A stretch of 64,000 nucleotides of DNA from Streptomyces sp. NBC_00443 (GCF_036014175.1 NZ_CP107917.1:8928001-8992000); one strand, 5' to 3'. Positions 1 to 8,659 are shown, counted from the first letter of the stretch. Notes: a model not told the origin generated them from the sequence alone. Numbers and translations: made by a program.

Positions 1-1050
1 CCGCTGTCCAAGCAGGTGCTGGCCGGCGAGTGGGATCCCGAGCGGCCGGCGCTGCGCACTCCTGACGACCTGGCCGGCCTCGGCCTCGTCCTGCGCCTCG
101 GCGTGGCCGCCACGGGCCTCCGACTCGCCGACGGCACAGTGGAGTTGGCCGACGGATCGCTGGTGCCGTACGACGGGCTGATCCTGGCCACCGGAGTACG
201 GCCGCGTCGGCTGCCGGGGCAGGGCGGGCATGTGCTGCGCACCCTGGACGACGCCCTGCGGCTGCGGGACCGGCTGGCCCCGGGCAGGCGACTGGTCGTG
301 GTCGGTGCCGGGTTCCTCGGGGCCGAGGCCGCCGCGGTCGCCCGGCGGCTGGGCTGCGACGTCACGCTCCTCGAACCCGCCCCGGTGCCGCTGGCGCACG
401 CCGTCGGCACGGAGGTCGGCGAGATGCTGACGCGGGCCCATCTGGAACGGGGCGTGGACCTTCGCTGCGGTGTCACCGTCACCGAGGTCACCGAGAGCGG
501 CGTACGGCTCGCCGACGGTGAACCGGTCGACGCCGACGAGGTGTTGATCGCGGTCGGCTCGCTGCCCAACACCGACTGGCTGGACGGCAGCGGGCTCACC
601 GTCGCCGACGGCGTGGTGTGCGACGAGTACTGCGAGGCCGCACCCAACGTGTACGCCGCCGGCGACGTCGCCCGCTGGCACAACCCGCTGTTCGGGCAGT
701 CGACGCGGATCGAGCACCGCACCAACGCCGCCGAACAGGGCATGGCGGCCGCCCGCAATCTGCTCGACCCTGACGGGCGCAAGCCGTTCGCGCCGGTGCC
801 GTACTTCTGGTCCGACCAGTACGACATGAAGATCCAGGCGTTCGGCTGTCTGCGCGGCCACGACGAAGTCGCGATCGTCCACGGCGACCTGACGGAACGC
901 CGGTTCGTCGCCGCCTATCGCACCGGCGACCGCGTCACCGGCGCGCTTGCGGTGGGCATGCCGCCCCGTGTGATCAGGCAGTGGCGACAGGCGATCGCTG
1001 CCGGCACGAACTGGCTGGAGGCGGTGGGTGCCAGGGAAGCCGTAAATTAA
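1..1050 (+). CDS. NAD(P)/FAD-dependent oxidoreductase, ferredoxin reductase type (5' truncated)
   Basis: This is the C-terminal part (349 residues) of a flavoprotein reductase that passes electrons from NAD(P)H to a ferredoxin, typically for a P450 or dioxygenase. The frame is open from the first base and begins PLSKQVLAGEW, which sits shortly after the first FAD-binding motif in this family, so only a short N-terminal piece is missing. Visible are the NAD(P)-binding Rossmann motif VVVGAGFLGAEAAAVARRLG, the second FAD motif VYAAGDVARW and the family's C-terminal reductase region. The stop codon abuts the MarR promoter region, so the neighbouring regulator may relate to it. The physiological partner cannot be seen. 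Confidence 0.88.
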   Translation, partial: PLSKQVLAGEWDPERPALRTPDDLAGLGLVLRLGVAATGLRLADGTVELADGSLVPYDGLILATGVRPRRLPGQGGHVLRTLDDALRLRDRLAPGRRLVVVGAGFLGAEAAAVARRLGCDVTLLEPAPVPLAHAVGTEVGEMLTRAHLERGVDLRCGVTVTEVTESGVRLADGEPVDADEVLIAVGSLPNTDWLDGSGLTVADGVVCDEYCEAAPNVYAAGDVARWHNPLFGQSTRIEHRTNAAEQGMAAARNLLDPDGRKPFAPVPYFWSDQYDMKIQAFGCLRGHDEVAIVHGDLTERRFVAAYRTGDRVTGALAVGMPPRVIRQWRQAIAAGTNWLEAVGAREAVN

Positions 1051-1064
1051 TTGAGTTACGCAAT
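1050..1064. promoter_or_regulatory. MarR-type inverted repeat ATTG-N7-CAAT
   Basis: ATTGAGTTACGCAAT has perfect 4-base arms. It starts at the last base of the upstream stop codon and lies just before the -10 element of the MarR gene. ATTG...CAAT half-sites are typical of MarR operators, so autoregulation is a reasonable inference. The arms are short, so chance is not excluded. Confidence 0.4.
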
Positions 1065-1071
1065 GAGATGG

Positions 1072-1077
1072 TAAAGT
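1072..1077 (+). promoter_or_regulatory. Probable -10 element (TAAAGT) of a leaderless promoter
   Basis: TAAAGT fits the actinomycete -10 pattern TAnnnT and ends 6 bases before the ATG at 1084. Transcription would start at or beside the start codon, giving a leaderless mRNA. No Shine-Dalgarno sequence lies before this ATG. Confidence 0.45.
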
Positions 1078-1083
1078 GGCCCC

Positions 1084-1605
1084 ATGTCCACACCACCGCT
1101 CCCCGAACTCCCCGACACGCCCGCGTCCCCGGAAGTGATCGAGATCGAGCGGGCGCTCACCCGCATCACCTATCTGAGTACGCGGGCCCGGCAGCACGAC
1201 CGGCTCATGGCCCTGGCCGACGTGCCGTTGGACCGGGCCGCCGTGGCGCTTCTGCGTCAGGTCGCCGACTCGGAGTCGCTGCGTCCCGGGGAGCTGGCCA
1301 ACCGGCTCGGTGTGGAGGCCTCGCACGTGACGCGCACGGTGCAGCAACTGCAGAAGAGCGGCTATGTCACCCGGGTGCCGGATCCGCGGGACCGTCGCGC
1401 CCAGCGCATCGAGCTCACCGAGCCCGGCCGGCAGGCCATCGCCCGGGTCCGTGAGGCCGGCGCCCGCGGTATGCAGCTCGCCCTGTCCGACTGGACCCCC
1501 GAGGAGCTGCGGCAGCTGGCCGCCCTCTTCCACCGCATGGTCGACGACTTCCTCGCCCACGCCGTCGACGAGGACACCGAACAGCAGCCGGCCGGGACCG
1601 TCTGA
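1084..1605 (+). CDS. MarR family transcriptional regulator
   Basis: A 173-residue winged-helix regulator of the usual MarR length. The central part reads as the MarR DNA-binding module: a helix-turn-helix near residues 60-85 (RPGELANRLGVEASHVTRTV), then the wing with the typical PxDRRAQRI segment (VPDPRDRRAQRIELTEPG). It is preceded by an ATTG...CAAT inverted repeat and a -10 element set for leaderless expression, which suggests self-repression. It follows the ferredoxin reductase directly and converges on the MFS exporter, with a hairpin between. The ligand is unknown. Confidence 0.85.
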   Translation: MSTPPLPELPDTPASPEVIEIERALTRITYLSTRARQHDRLMALADVPLDRAAVALLRQVADSESLRPGELANRLGVEASHVTRTVQQLQKSGYVTRVPDPRDRRAQRIELTEPGRQAIARVREAGARGMQLALSDWTPEELRQLAALFHRMVDDFLAHAVDEDTEQQPAGTV

Positions 1606-1615
1606 CCTGCCCGTG

Positions 1616-1654
1616 CCACTGCCCTCTCACGCCGACGCGGTGCGAGGGCGGTGG
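1616..1654. terminator. Bidirectional terminator-like hairpin between convergent genes
   Basis: CCACTGCCCTC (1616-1626) pairs with GAGGGCGGTGG (1644-1654), 11 pairs with one G-U wobble and a 17-base loop. It lies between the MarR stop codon and the convergent MFS gene and overlaps the last codons of the latter. There is no T-tract, which is common for actinomycete hairpins. Confidence 0.5.
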
Positions 1655-2850
1655 CCGTGGGCGTCGCCGGGGGCATCGGATGCCGGGGTGGCGTCGGTCT
1701 GTGCCTGTCCGGGCGAGGCAGGCTCCCGCAGCCCGCGCAGCAGCAGCCGTCCCAGCACGGGCAGGGCGATCAGCGGGACGAGCGCCGTCCGCAGCGAGGT
1801 GGCATCGGCCAGCGCGCCGATCACCGGGGCGGCGAGACCGCCCACGCTCACGGCCAGCCCCAGCGTGACACCGCTCGCGGTGCCCACCCGGCGAGGCAGG
1901 TAGTCCTGGCCGAGCGTGACGTGCAGCGAGAACGGGACATACAGGCCGGCCGACGTCAGGGCCACGAACAGATACACCGCCGGTCCTGGAACGAGTACCA
2001 CCCCGGCCACCGCGAGCGCGGACAGCGCATACGCGTGCCGTACGACCGTGAGCCGCCCGTACCGCTCGGCCAGCCGGCCCCCGGCCACGGTGCCCACCGC
2101 TCCGCCCGCGTAGAGCACGCACAGTGCGGCCGTACCGGCCACGTCGCCGCCGCCGGTGCGCTGACGGACGTACAGCGAGACGAACGCGCTCAGGCCGACG
2201 AACACGATCGACCGGCACGCGATGGCGCCGGACAGCCGCAGGAACGACGTCCAGTCGTCGGTGCCGGCCCCTTCGGCCCTGGGTCCGGTCGTGCTGCGGT
2301 CCGCTGCCGTACGCACCGCCGCGGCGCACAGGGCCGCCCCCGCGACGGCCGGTACGACCAGGAGGGGAGAAGCGCGCAGTCCGCCGGTGGCGATCACCGC
2401 CGCCACCAGCAGCGGTGCGAGGGCGAAGCCGACGTTGCCGCCGAGGGAGAACCAGCCCATCGCCGTATGACTGCCTCGCGAAGCGGCGCGGGCCGCGCGT
2501 GCCGCCTCCGGGTGGTACGCGGCGACCCCGATCCCCGACACGGCCACCACCGCCAACGTGAGCGGGTAGGAACCCATGACGCCGCTCAGCGCGACCCCCG
2601 CGCCGCCCAGCAGCGCGCTCAGCGGCAGCAGCCAGGGCATCGCCCACCGGTCGGTGAGCACCCCGAACAGCGGCTGCACCACCGACGACAACAGGGACGC
2701 GGCGAGCACGACACCCGAGGCGGCGGCGTAGCTGTAGGCGCGCTCGGCGACGAAGAAGGGGACGAGGGCCGCGACGGCACCCTGATACACGTCGACACAG
2801 GCATGGCCCAGGGACATCAGGGTGATCGCTCGGTTGCGTTTCTCGGTCAC
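1627..2850 (-). CDS. MFS transporter, fosmidomycin-resistance (Fsr)-like
   Basis: A 407-residue, 12-helix major facilitator. The N-terminus (ITLMSLGHACVDVYQGAVAA) and the segment GVAAYHPEAARAARAASRG match the Fsr subfamily of drug exporters, which carry a conserved SLGHxxxD and an AYHPE motif. The start is taken as GTG at 2850; its ribosome site is weak, and an internal ATG at 2817 would remove part of helix 1. The gene is divergent from an AraC regulator 54 bases away, so the pair is probably regulator and exporter. Substrate is unknown; small phosphonate-like or aromatic compounds are known for the family. Confidence 0.85.
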   Translation of the reverse strand: MTEKRNRAITLMSLGHACVDVYQGAVAALVPFFVAERAYSYAAASGVVLAASLLSSVVQPLFGVLTDRWAMPWLLPLSALLGGAGVALSGVMGSYPLTLAVVAVSGIGVAAYHPEAARAARAASRGSHTAMGWFSLGGNVGFALAPLLVAAVIATGGLRASPLLVVPAVAGAALCAAAVRTAADRSTTGPRAEGAGTDDWTSFLRLSGAIACRSIVFVGLSAFVSLYVRQRTGGGDVAGTAALCVLYAGGAVGTVAGGRLAERYGRLTVVRHAYALSALAVAGVVLVPGPAVYLFVALTSAGLYVPFSLHVTLGQDYLPRRVGTASGVTLGLAVSVGGLAAPVIGALADATSLRTALVPLIALPVLGRLLLRGLREPASPGQAQTDATPASDAPGDAHGHRPRTASA

Positions 2851-2890
2851 CCCGCGATCGTCGCCGCGCCCGGACGTGGCCCGCTTCCGA

Positions 2891-2896
2891 TAATCT
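2891..2896 (+). promoter_or_regulatory. Probable -10 element (TAATCT) of the AraC regulator
   Basis: TAATCT ends 8 bases before the ATG at 2905, again suggesting a leaderless transcript. It lies in the 54-base divergent interval shared with the Fsr-like exporter. Confidence 0.45.
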
Positions 2897-2904
2897 GCCG
2901 AAGT

Positions 2905-3660
2905 ATGCCGGACATCCGCCACACGCCGACCGCGCCGACCCGAGCCAAGGTGCTGGCCACCGGGGAGCGCATCGACGCACACCGGCACGACGACCACCAG
3001 ATCGTCTACGCGGGCTCCGGCGTCCTCGCCGTCACCACCGACGCCGGCACCTGGTTCGCACCCGGCAACCGCGCCATCTGGGTCCCCGCCGGCACCGTGC
3101 ACGCGCATCGCGCCCACGGTCACCTCGACCTGTACCTGGTCGGCCTGCCCGCCCACGACAACCCGCTCGGCCTGGACGCCCCCACCGTGCTCGCCGTCGG
3201 CCCGCTCCTGCGCGAGCTGATCCTCGCCTACACCCGCGACCCCGCCGACGACAGTCCCGAGCGCCACCGCCTGCTCGCCGTCCTGCGCGACCAGCTGCGC
3301 GCCTCGCCCCAGCAGCCCCTGCGCCTGCCCACACCCACGGATCCACGCCTGGCCGCGGTCTGCGCCCTCGTCCACGCCGACCCGGCCGACGCGCGCACCC
3401 TCGCCGCGCTCGGCGCCGCGACCGGGGCCGGCGAACGCACCCTCAGCAGGCTCTTCAGGGCCGAGTTCGGCATGACCTTCCCGCAGTGGCGCACCCAGTC
3501 GCGCCTCTACCACGCGCTGCGGCTGCTCGCCGAGGACACCCCCGTCACCGCCGTCGCCCACCGCTGCGGCTGGTCCTCCGCCAGCGCCTTCATCGACGTC
3601 TTCCGACGCTCCTTCGGACACACACCGGGAACGCACAACCGCCGCACGGAACAGGGCTGA
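2905..3660 (+). CDS. AraC family transcriptional regulator with N-terminal cupin domain
   Basis: A 251-residue regulator. Residues 1-100 form a small cupin sensor (HRHDDHQIVYAGSG, then WVPAGTVHAHRAHG). The last 100 residues carry the paired AraC helix-turn-helices: GAGERTLSRLFRAEFGMTFP and VAHRCGWSSASAFIDVFRRS. The frame is open far upstream, but the cupin begins at this ATG and a -10 element sits just before it. The divergent Fsr-like exporter is the likely target. A ligand acting through the cupin pocket is inferred from the family. Confidence 0.88.
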   Translation: MPDIRHTPTAPTRAKVLATGERIDAHRHDDHQIVYAGSGVLAVTTDAGTWFAPGNRAIWVPAGTVHAHRAHGHLDLYLVGLPAHDNPLGLDAPTVLAVGPLLRELILAYTRDPADDSPERHRLLAVLRDQLRASPQQPLRLPTPTDPRLAAVCALVHADPADARTLAALGAATGAGERTLSRLFRAEFGMTFPQWRTQSRLYHALRLLAEDTPVTAVAHRCGWSSASAFIDVFRRSFGHTPGTHNRRTEQG

Positions 3661-3737
3661 TGCCCGGCCAGGGGCGGGTGGCGGGCCGTGACCTACCCTC
3701 CGGTAGCATCCGGCGGCAGGCCATCCAAGGAGGATCC

Positions 3738-4118
3738 GTGCCCCGGTCCGAACGCTCACCCCTGCTGCTCGCCGGCCTGCTGGCCACCGCGGGGGTCGCC
3801 CACTTCGCCGTCCCACGCCAGTTCGACGCGGTCGTACCGCGCGCCCTGCCGGGAAAGCCCCGGACCTGGACGTACGCCAGTGGCGTCGCCGAGCTCGCGC
3901 TCGCCGCCGGGGTGGCGCTGCCGCGCACCCGCAAGGCCGCCGCGCTGGCAGCCGCCGGCTTCTTCGTCGGCGTGTTCCCCGCGAACGTGAAGATGGCCGT
4001 CGACTGGCGGCACCGCCCCACCCCGCAGAAGGCCGTGGCCATCGGCCGGCTGCCGCTGCAGATCCCCCTCGTGCTGTGGGCCCGAGGCGTCGCGAAGAAC
4101 ACGGAGGGACGGGCATGA
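3738..4118 (+). CDS. DoxX-like integral membrane protein
   Basis: A 126-residue protein with about four hydrophobic helices (PLLLAGLLATAGVAHFAVP, VAELALAAGVALP, AAALAAAGFFVGVFP and a C-terminal segment), the size and layout of the DoxX family. The GTG start is fixed by an excellent ribosome site, AAGGAGGA, five bases upstream. Its stop codon overlaps the ATG of the peroxiredoxin (ATGA), so the two are translationally coupled. DoxX proteins often accompany thiol-based oxidative stress enzymes, which this pairing repeats. Molecular function is not established. Confidence 0.8.
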   Translation: MPRSERSPLLLAGLLATAGVAHFAVPRQFDAVVPRALPGKPRTWTYASGVAELALAAGVALPRTRKAAALAAAGFFVGVFPANVKMAVDWRHRPTPQKAVAIGRLPLQIPLVLWARGVAKNTEGRA

Positions 4119-4573
4119 GCGCCCAGCTGAAGGTCGGCGACAAGGTCGAGGACTTCACGCTGCCGGACGAGACCGGCACCTCCCGCAGCCTCACCGAGTT
4201 GCTGGCCGAGGGACCGGTGGTGCTCTTCTTCTACCCCGCGGCCCTCACTCCCGGCTGCACCGCTGAGGCCTGCCACTTCCGTGATCTCGCCGCCGAGTTC
4301 ACCGCCGCCGGGGCACGTCCGGTCGGCATCAGCGGCGACGCGGTCGAACGGCAGCAGGAGTTCGCCGACCGGCACACGCTCGGCATGACCCTGCTGTCCG
4401 ACGCCGACGGAAAGGTCCGGGACCGGTTCGGCGTGACCCGCGGCTTCTCGCTGGCCCCCACCAAACGGGTCACGTTCGTCATCGCCCAGGACCGCACCGT
4501 CCTCGAGGTCGTTCGCAGCGAACTGCGGATGAACACCCACGCCGACCGGGCCCTCGCCGCGCTGCGCAAGTGA
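4115..4573 (+). CDS. Peroxiredoxin, BCP/PrxQ type
   Basis: A 152-residue thiol peroxidase. The peroxidatic motif is TPGCTAEACHFRD: Cys48 is the attacking cysteine and Cys53, five residues on, is the resolving cysteine of atypical two-Cys PrxQ enzymes. It would reduce hydrogen peroxide or organic peroxides in the cytosol using thioredoxin. The start is the ATG overlapping the DoxX stop, preceded by GGAGGGA. The length is normal for BCP proteins and the gene appears intact. Confidence 0.92.
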   Translation: MSAQLKVGDKVEDFTLPDETGTSRSLTELLAEGPVVLFFYPAALTPGCTAEACHFRDLAAEFTAAGARPVGISGDAVERQQEFADRHTLGMTLLSDADGKVRDRFGVTRGFSLAPTKRVTFVIAQDRTVLEVVRSELRMNTHADRALAALRK

Positions 4574-4669
4574 CCGGACGGCCGCCCGGGTCGCGGCGGC
4601 AGCGGGCGCCACGGCGTGACGGGCGGTAACGGCTGGGCGTCGCGGTTGATGCGGTGCCGCCGAGGACTC

Positions 4670-7018
4670 ATGCTTGACGACATGGAGCGCGTCTCCGCTG
4701 CGGTGATCCTCGATGCCCAGGGTGTGGTCAAGGGGTGGAGCGAAGGTGCCCTGCGGCTGACCGGTCGCACGGCCGAGGAGGCCGTCGGACGGCCCGCCCG
4801 GGAACTGCTCGCCGAGGAACCCTCGCCCGCGGCCGTGGCAGCGCTGGCCGGCACCGTCGTACTGCGCCACCGGGACGGCTCGCACGTACTTCTGGCGCTG
4901 CGGGCGCACAGCGTGCTGGGCGAGGACGGCGCACCCGACGGCTACATGGTCGTCGGTGAACCCGCCGAAACGCCCGCGCCGACCCTCGCCGAGCGGGCCT
5001 TCCAGCAGGCCTCGATGTCGATGTCGGTCTTCGACACCCGGCAGCGCTACCTGCGGCTCAACGAAGTCGCCTGCCAGGTGATGGGCGTGCCCGAAGAGGT
5101 CCTGATCGGCCGGCCCTTCCCGGAGACCGTGGAGGACGCGGAGCACAGCCGCGGCTTCCACTGGCATCTGCGGCAGGTCGCCGAGACGGGCAGACCCGTC
5201 CGCTACGAGAGCTTCACGGGAGCCCCGGCCCTGAACCGGGAGCACGCCTGGAGCATCCAGATGTGGCCCGTACGGGACACCTCCGGCGACGTCGTGGGCA
5301 CGGCCCTCGCGGCGTTCGACAGCTCCGACCAGTACTGGGCGCGGGAGCGGCTGGCCCTGCTCAACGAGGCGGCGGCCGCCATCGGCACGACCCTGGACGT
5401 GGTGCGCACCGCCGAGGAACTGATCGGGATCATGGTGCCCCGGTTCGCCGACTTCGCCAGCGTCGACCTGTTCGACTGGGTCCTGGGATCGGAGGAGCCC
5501 CCGGCCCTGGCCGGCACCGACATCGCCCTGCGCCGCGTCGCCCACGGCTCCGGCACCGAGGGCACCCCGGAAGCGGCCGTGCACCTGGGCGAGGTGGACC
5601 ACTACCCGCCCTTCTCGCCACCGGGGCGAGCCATCCTCGCGGGCAACGTGATCCAGAGTCAGGCGGGCGAGCCGGCGTTCATGCGGTGGATCGCGGAACG
5701 CAACGCCCGCGCTCCGTCCGGCCGGCGCCACCGCGTGGGCGCCCACTCGATGATGGCCGTGCCGCTGCGGGCCCGCGGCATCACACTCGGCGTCGCGGTC
5801 GCCGTGCGCATCCGGCAGTCGGACGACTACGGAGCGGACGACGCCGTGTTCGCCGAGGAACTCGCCAGCCGCGCCGCCGTCTGCATCGACAACGCCCGCC
5901 GCTTCGCCCGCGAGCGCACCACGGCACTCGCCCTGCAGCACAACCTGCTGCCCCGGGGACTGCCCGGACAGGCCGCCGTCGAGGTGGCGCACCGCTATCG
6001 GCCGTCCGGATCGCAGGCCGGCATCGGCGGCGACTGGTTCGACGTGATCCCGCTCTCCGGCGGCCGGGTCGCCCTCGTCGTCGGTGACGTCGTCGGACAC
6101 GGCATTCCCTCGTCGGCCACCATGGGCCGCCTGTGCACGGCCGTACGCACCCTCGCCGACGTGGACCTGCCGCCCGACGAACTCCTCACCCACCTCGACG
6201 ACCTGGTCACCCACCTCGCGGGCGACGACACCGACGAGGTCGCCGAACTGGGCGCCACCTGCCTCTACTCCGTCTACGACCCCGTGACCCGCTGCCTCAG
6301 CCTCGCCGCCGCGGGCCATCCGCCACCGGCCCTCGTGCTGCCCGACGGCACCACGCAGATCGTCGAGATGAGCGCGGGGCCGCCGCTCGGGGTCGGCGGG
6401 CTGCCCTTCGAGGCCGCGGAGGTGGAACTGCCCGAGGGGTGCCTGGTCGCCCTGTACACGGACGGTCTCATCGAGGACCGCGACCGCGACATCGACCACG
6501 CCACCGCCGAGCTGTGCCGCGCGCTGACCGCGCCCGCCGAAACCCTGGACGCCCTGTGCGACACGGTCCTCAAGGCCGTCCTCCCGGAGGATCCCAGCGA
6601 CGACGTGGCCCTGCTCCTGGCACGCACCCGGGTCCTGGGCGCGGACCGCATCGCCACCTGGGACGTACTCCCGGACCCCGAGCACGTGGCGAGAACCCGG
6701 CAGGCCGCCACCGACCAGCTGAGCGCATGGGGCCTCGACGAGGCGGCCTTCGTGACCGAGCTCGTCGTCAGCGAGCTGGTCACCAACGCCATCCGGTACG
6801 GCGCACCGCCCATCCAGCTGCGCCTGATCCGCGACCGCACCCTCATCTGCGAGGTCTCCGACGGCAGTTCCACGTCCCCGCACCTGCGCCGGGCCCACGC
6901 CTACGACGAGGGCGGCCGTGGACTGCTGCTCGTCGCCCAGCTCACCCAGCGCTGGGGCAGCCGGCAGACCGGCAGCGGCAAGACGATCTGGGCGGAACAG
7001 CCACTGCCGCCGGTGTGA
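4670..7018 (+). CDS. PAS-PAS-GAF-PP2C (SpoIIE) phosphatase with C-terminal anti-sigma-type ATPase domain
   Basis: A 782-residue signalling protein of the kind streptomycetes hold in many copies. Domains in order: PAS (about 1-105), PAS (110-235), GAF (240-417), SpoIIE-like PP2C phosphatase (about 440-640) and a HATPase_c domain of the RsbW family (655-780). The phosphatase shows GGDWFDV and GDVVGHGIPSSATMG with metal-binding aspartates; the ATPase shows the N-box ELVTNAIRYG and EGGRGLLLV. Such proteins usually set the phosphorylation state of an anti-anti-sigma factor, while the ATPase domain can act as its kinase. No sigma factor or STAS protein is adjacent. ATG 4670 was chosen (GAGGA upstream); ATG 4682 is an alternative. 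Confidence 0.9.
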   Translation: MLDDMERVSAAVILDAQGVVKGWSEGALRLTGRTAEEAVGRPARELLAEEPSPAAVAALAGTVVLRHRDGSHVLLALRAHSVLGEDGAPDGYMVVGEPAETPAPTLAERAFQQASMSMSVFDTRQRYLRLNEVACQVMGVPEEVLIGRPFPETVEDAEHSRGFHWHLRQVAETGRPVRYESFTGAPALNREHAWSIQMWPVRDTSGDVVGTALAAFDSSDQYWARERLALLNEAAAAIGTTLDVVRTAEELIGIMVPRFADFASVDLFDWVLGSEEPPALAGTDIALRRVAHGSGTEGTPEAAVHLGEVDHYPPFSPPGRAILAGNVIQSQAGEPAFMRWIAERNARAPSGRRHRVGAHSMMAVPLRARGITLGVAVAVRIRQSDDYGADDAVFAEELASRAAVCIDNARRFARERTTALALQHNLLPRGLPGQAAVEVAHRYRPSGSQAGIGGDWFDVIPLSGGRVALVVGDVVGHGIPSSATMGRLCTAVRTLADVDLPPDELLTHLDDLVTHLAGDDTDEVAELGATCLYSVYDPVTRCLSLAAAGHPPPALVLPDGTTQIVEMSAGPPLGVGGLPFEAAEVELPEGCLVALYTDGLIEDRDRDIDHATAELCRALTAPAETLDALCDTVLKAVLPEDPSDDVALLLARTRVLGADRIATWDVLPDPEHVARTRQAATDQLSAWGLDEAAFVTELVVSELVTNAIRYGAPPIQLRLIRDRTLICEVSDGSSTSPHLRRAHAYDEGGRGLLLVAQLTQRWGSRQTGSGKTIWAEQPLPPV

Positions 7019-7040
7019 TCACTCGGAGGGCAGCCAGGGT

Positions 7041-7652
7041 TCACCCCTCGTCACCCGCAGCGGCGACCTGGCCGAGCGTGCGGCCGGTGCGTATCGAACG
7101 GGCCCGGTACGGGTCGGGCGTGCCGTGCCCGCGCGTCCGTCCCTTGCCGGCCTTCACCAGCAGCCACGCCTCCCGGTCACCGTCCTCCCCGCTGCGGAAC
7201 CGGGTGAGGGCGTATTCGCCGTGCAGCTTCGAGCCGCTCAGCCGGAAGGTGGCGTGGCCGCGCTCGATCGACTCGCCGAAGTCGACCGGCTGCCCCTTGC
7301 GGTCGTGGCTGAGGGGCTCGTACGTCCCGTTGTCCCAGACGATCACCGTGCCGCCGCCGTACTCGCCCTTCGCGATCACGCCCTCGAAGTCCTCGTACTC
7401 CAGCGGATGATCCTCGGTGGGCATGGCGAGCCGCTTGTCGTGGGGGTCGTCGGAGGGCCCCTTGGGCACCGACCAGGACTTCAGCACGTCGTCCACCTGC
7501 AGCCGGAAGTCGAAGTGCAGGGTGCGGGCGTCATGGATCTGCACCACGAATCGCGGCTGAGCACCGGAGGCCGTCGAGCGGCCCTCCGGTTCACGGGTCC
7601 GCCCGAAGTCACGCTTGCCGCGGTAGTCCCGCAGCCGTTCCTTCTCTCCCAC
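7041..7652 (-). CDS. Standalone 3'-phosphoesterase (LigD PE domain) protein
   Basis: A 203-residue protein equivalent to the phosphoesterase module of bacterial LigD, which removes 3'-phosphates or terminal ribonucleotides from DNA ends before nonhomologous end joining. Typical segments are FVVQIHDARTLHFDFRLQ, SWSVPKGPS, MPTEDHPLEYEDFEGVI and GEYGGGTVIVWDNGTYEP, which carry the histidine, aspartate and glutamate residues that bind the metal. Only this module is present: there is no ligase or polymerase domain and no Ku gene in the window. It lies downstream of the aldo/keto reductase on the same strand, and co-transcription is possible. Confidence 0.88.
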   Translation of the reverse strand: MGEKERLRDYRGKRDFGRTREPEGRSTASGAQPRFVVQIHDARTLHFDFRLQVDDVLKSWSVPKGPSDDPHDKRLAMPTEDHPLEYEDFEGVIAKGEYGGGTVIVWDNGTYEPLSHDRKGQPVDFGESIERGHATFRLSGSKLHGEYALTRFRSGEDGDREAWLLVKAGKGRTRGHGTPDPYRARSIRTGRTLGQVAAAGDEG

Positions 7653-7732
7653 GGCCGCCTCCTTCCCGGGCGCCCCGAGTACCCCGCGCCGTCTCTGCGA
7701 CGCCCGCCGGGCACTCGGTCGGCAACGTCCGC

Positions 7733-8563
7733 TCAGAACTCCTCGTGCACCTCGGGGTCGCCGCCGAGGCGCCGCTGGGCGCGGTCGGTGACGGCGGCCA
7801 TCCGGGTGTCGTCCAGGGTGAAGCCGAAGACGTCGAGGTTCTCGCGCTGCCGCTCCGGGCTCGCCGACTTCGGGATGGGCAGGGCCCCGAGCTGGGTGTG
7901 CCAGCGCAGCACGACCTGGCCGGGAGTCACCCCGAGGCCGTCGGCGATGCCCTTCACGACCGGGTCCTCCAGAAGGCTGGAGCCGCGGCCAAGAGGGCTC
8001 CAGCTCTCGGTGACGATGCCCTTGCCGGAGTGGAAGGCACGCAGCTCGTCCTGCGGGAACATCGGGTGCAGCTCGATCTGGTTGACGGAGGGCAGGACCC
8101 CGGTCTCCTTCTCCAGCCGGTCGACGTGCGCGGGAGTGAAGTTGGAGACCCCGATCGACCGGACGAGGCCGTCCTCGCGCAACTTGATCATGGCCTTCCA
8201 GGAGTCGACGTACTTGCCGACGCGGGGGAGCGGCCAGTGGATGAGGTAGAGGTCCACGTAGTCGAGGCCGAGGCGGGCGCGGGACTCCTCGAAGGAGGCG
8301 AGGGTCTCCTCGTAGCCGTGGTGCCGGCCGGGGAGCTTGGTCGTGACGACGATCTCCTCGCGGGGTACGTCGCTGCCCGCGACGCCACGGCCGACGCCGG
8401 TCTCGTTGCGGTAGTTCGTCGCCGTGTCCACCAGGCGGTACCCCGCTTCGAGGGCGCCGCGAACCGCTTCCTCGGCCTGCGCGTCGTCCATCGGCCAGGT
8501 GCCGAGGCCGAGGGCGGGCAGAGCCGTACCGTCATTGAGCGTGTGGGTCGGGATACTGATCAC
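7733..8563 (-). CDS. Aldo/keto reductase
   Basis: A 276-residue NADPH-dependent carbonyl reductase with a TIM-barrel fold. The family pattern is clear: LPALGLGTWPMDD, VDTATNYRNE with the catalytic Asp and Tyr, LIHWPLP with the catalytic His, GVSNFTPAHV and the cofactor site IPKSASPERQREN. The frame is open 21 codons further up from a TTG, but GTG 8563 has a ribosome site (GGAAGG) at good spacing and begins where the family begins, so it is preferred. It resembles 2,5-diketogluconate/methylglyoxal reductase types. The gene is divergent from the LacI regulator; whether that regulator controls it is unknown. Confidence 0.88.
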   Translation of the reverse strand: MISIPTHTLNDGTALPALGLGTWPMDDAQAEEAVRGALEAGYRLVDTATNYRNETGVGRGVAGSDVPREEIVVTTKLPGRHHGYEETLASFEESRARLGLDYVDLYLIHWPLPRVGKYVDSWKAMIKLREDGLVRSIGVSNFTPAHVDRLEKETGVLPSVNQIELHPMFPQDELRAFHSGKGIVTESWSPLGRGSSLLEDPVVKGIADGLGVTPGQVVLRWHTQLGALPIPKSASPERQRENLDVFGFTLDDTRMAAVTDRAQRRLGGDPEVHEEF

Positions 8564-8659
8564 TGCCGGACCTTCCCTTGACTGTGTCGTGCATCCAGCG
8601 TCACGGATAGGGTGAGCGGTGATCAACCGGAACGGCGGGGGACGAGGGCAGCGGACGGC

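Noticed and set aside
1651..2904. Long N-terminal extension of the AraC regulator
   Set aside because: The extra 418 codons are antisense to the MFS exporter. The cupin starts at ATG 2905, which has its own promoter element.
3590..6898. A 1102-codon open frame on the minus strand
   Set aside because: It is antisense to the DoxX, peroxiredoxin and PAS/PP2C genes and has no recognisable domain. Long antisense frames are normal in DNA this GC-rich.
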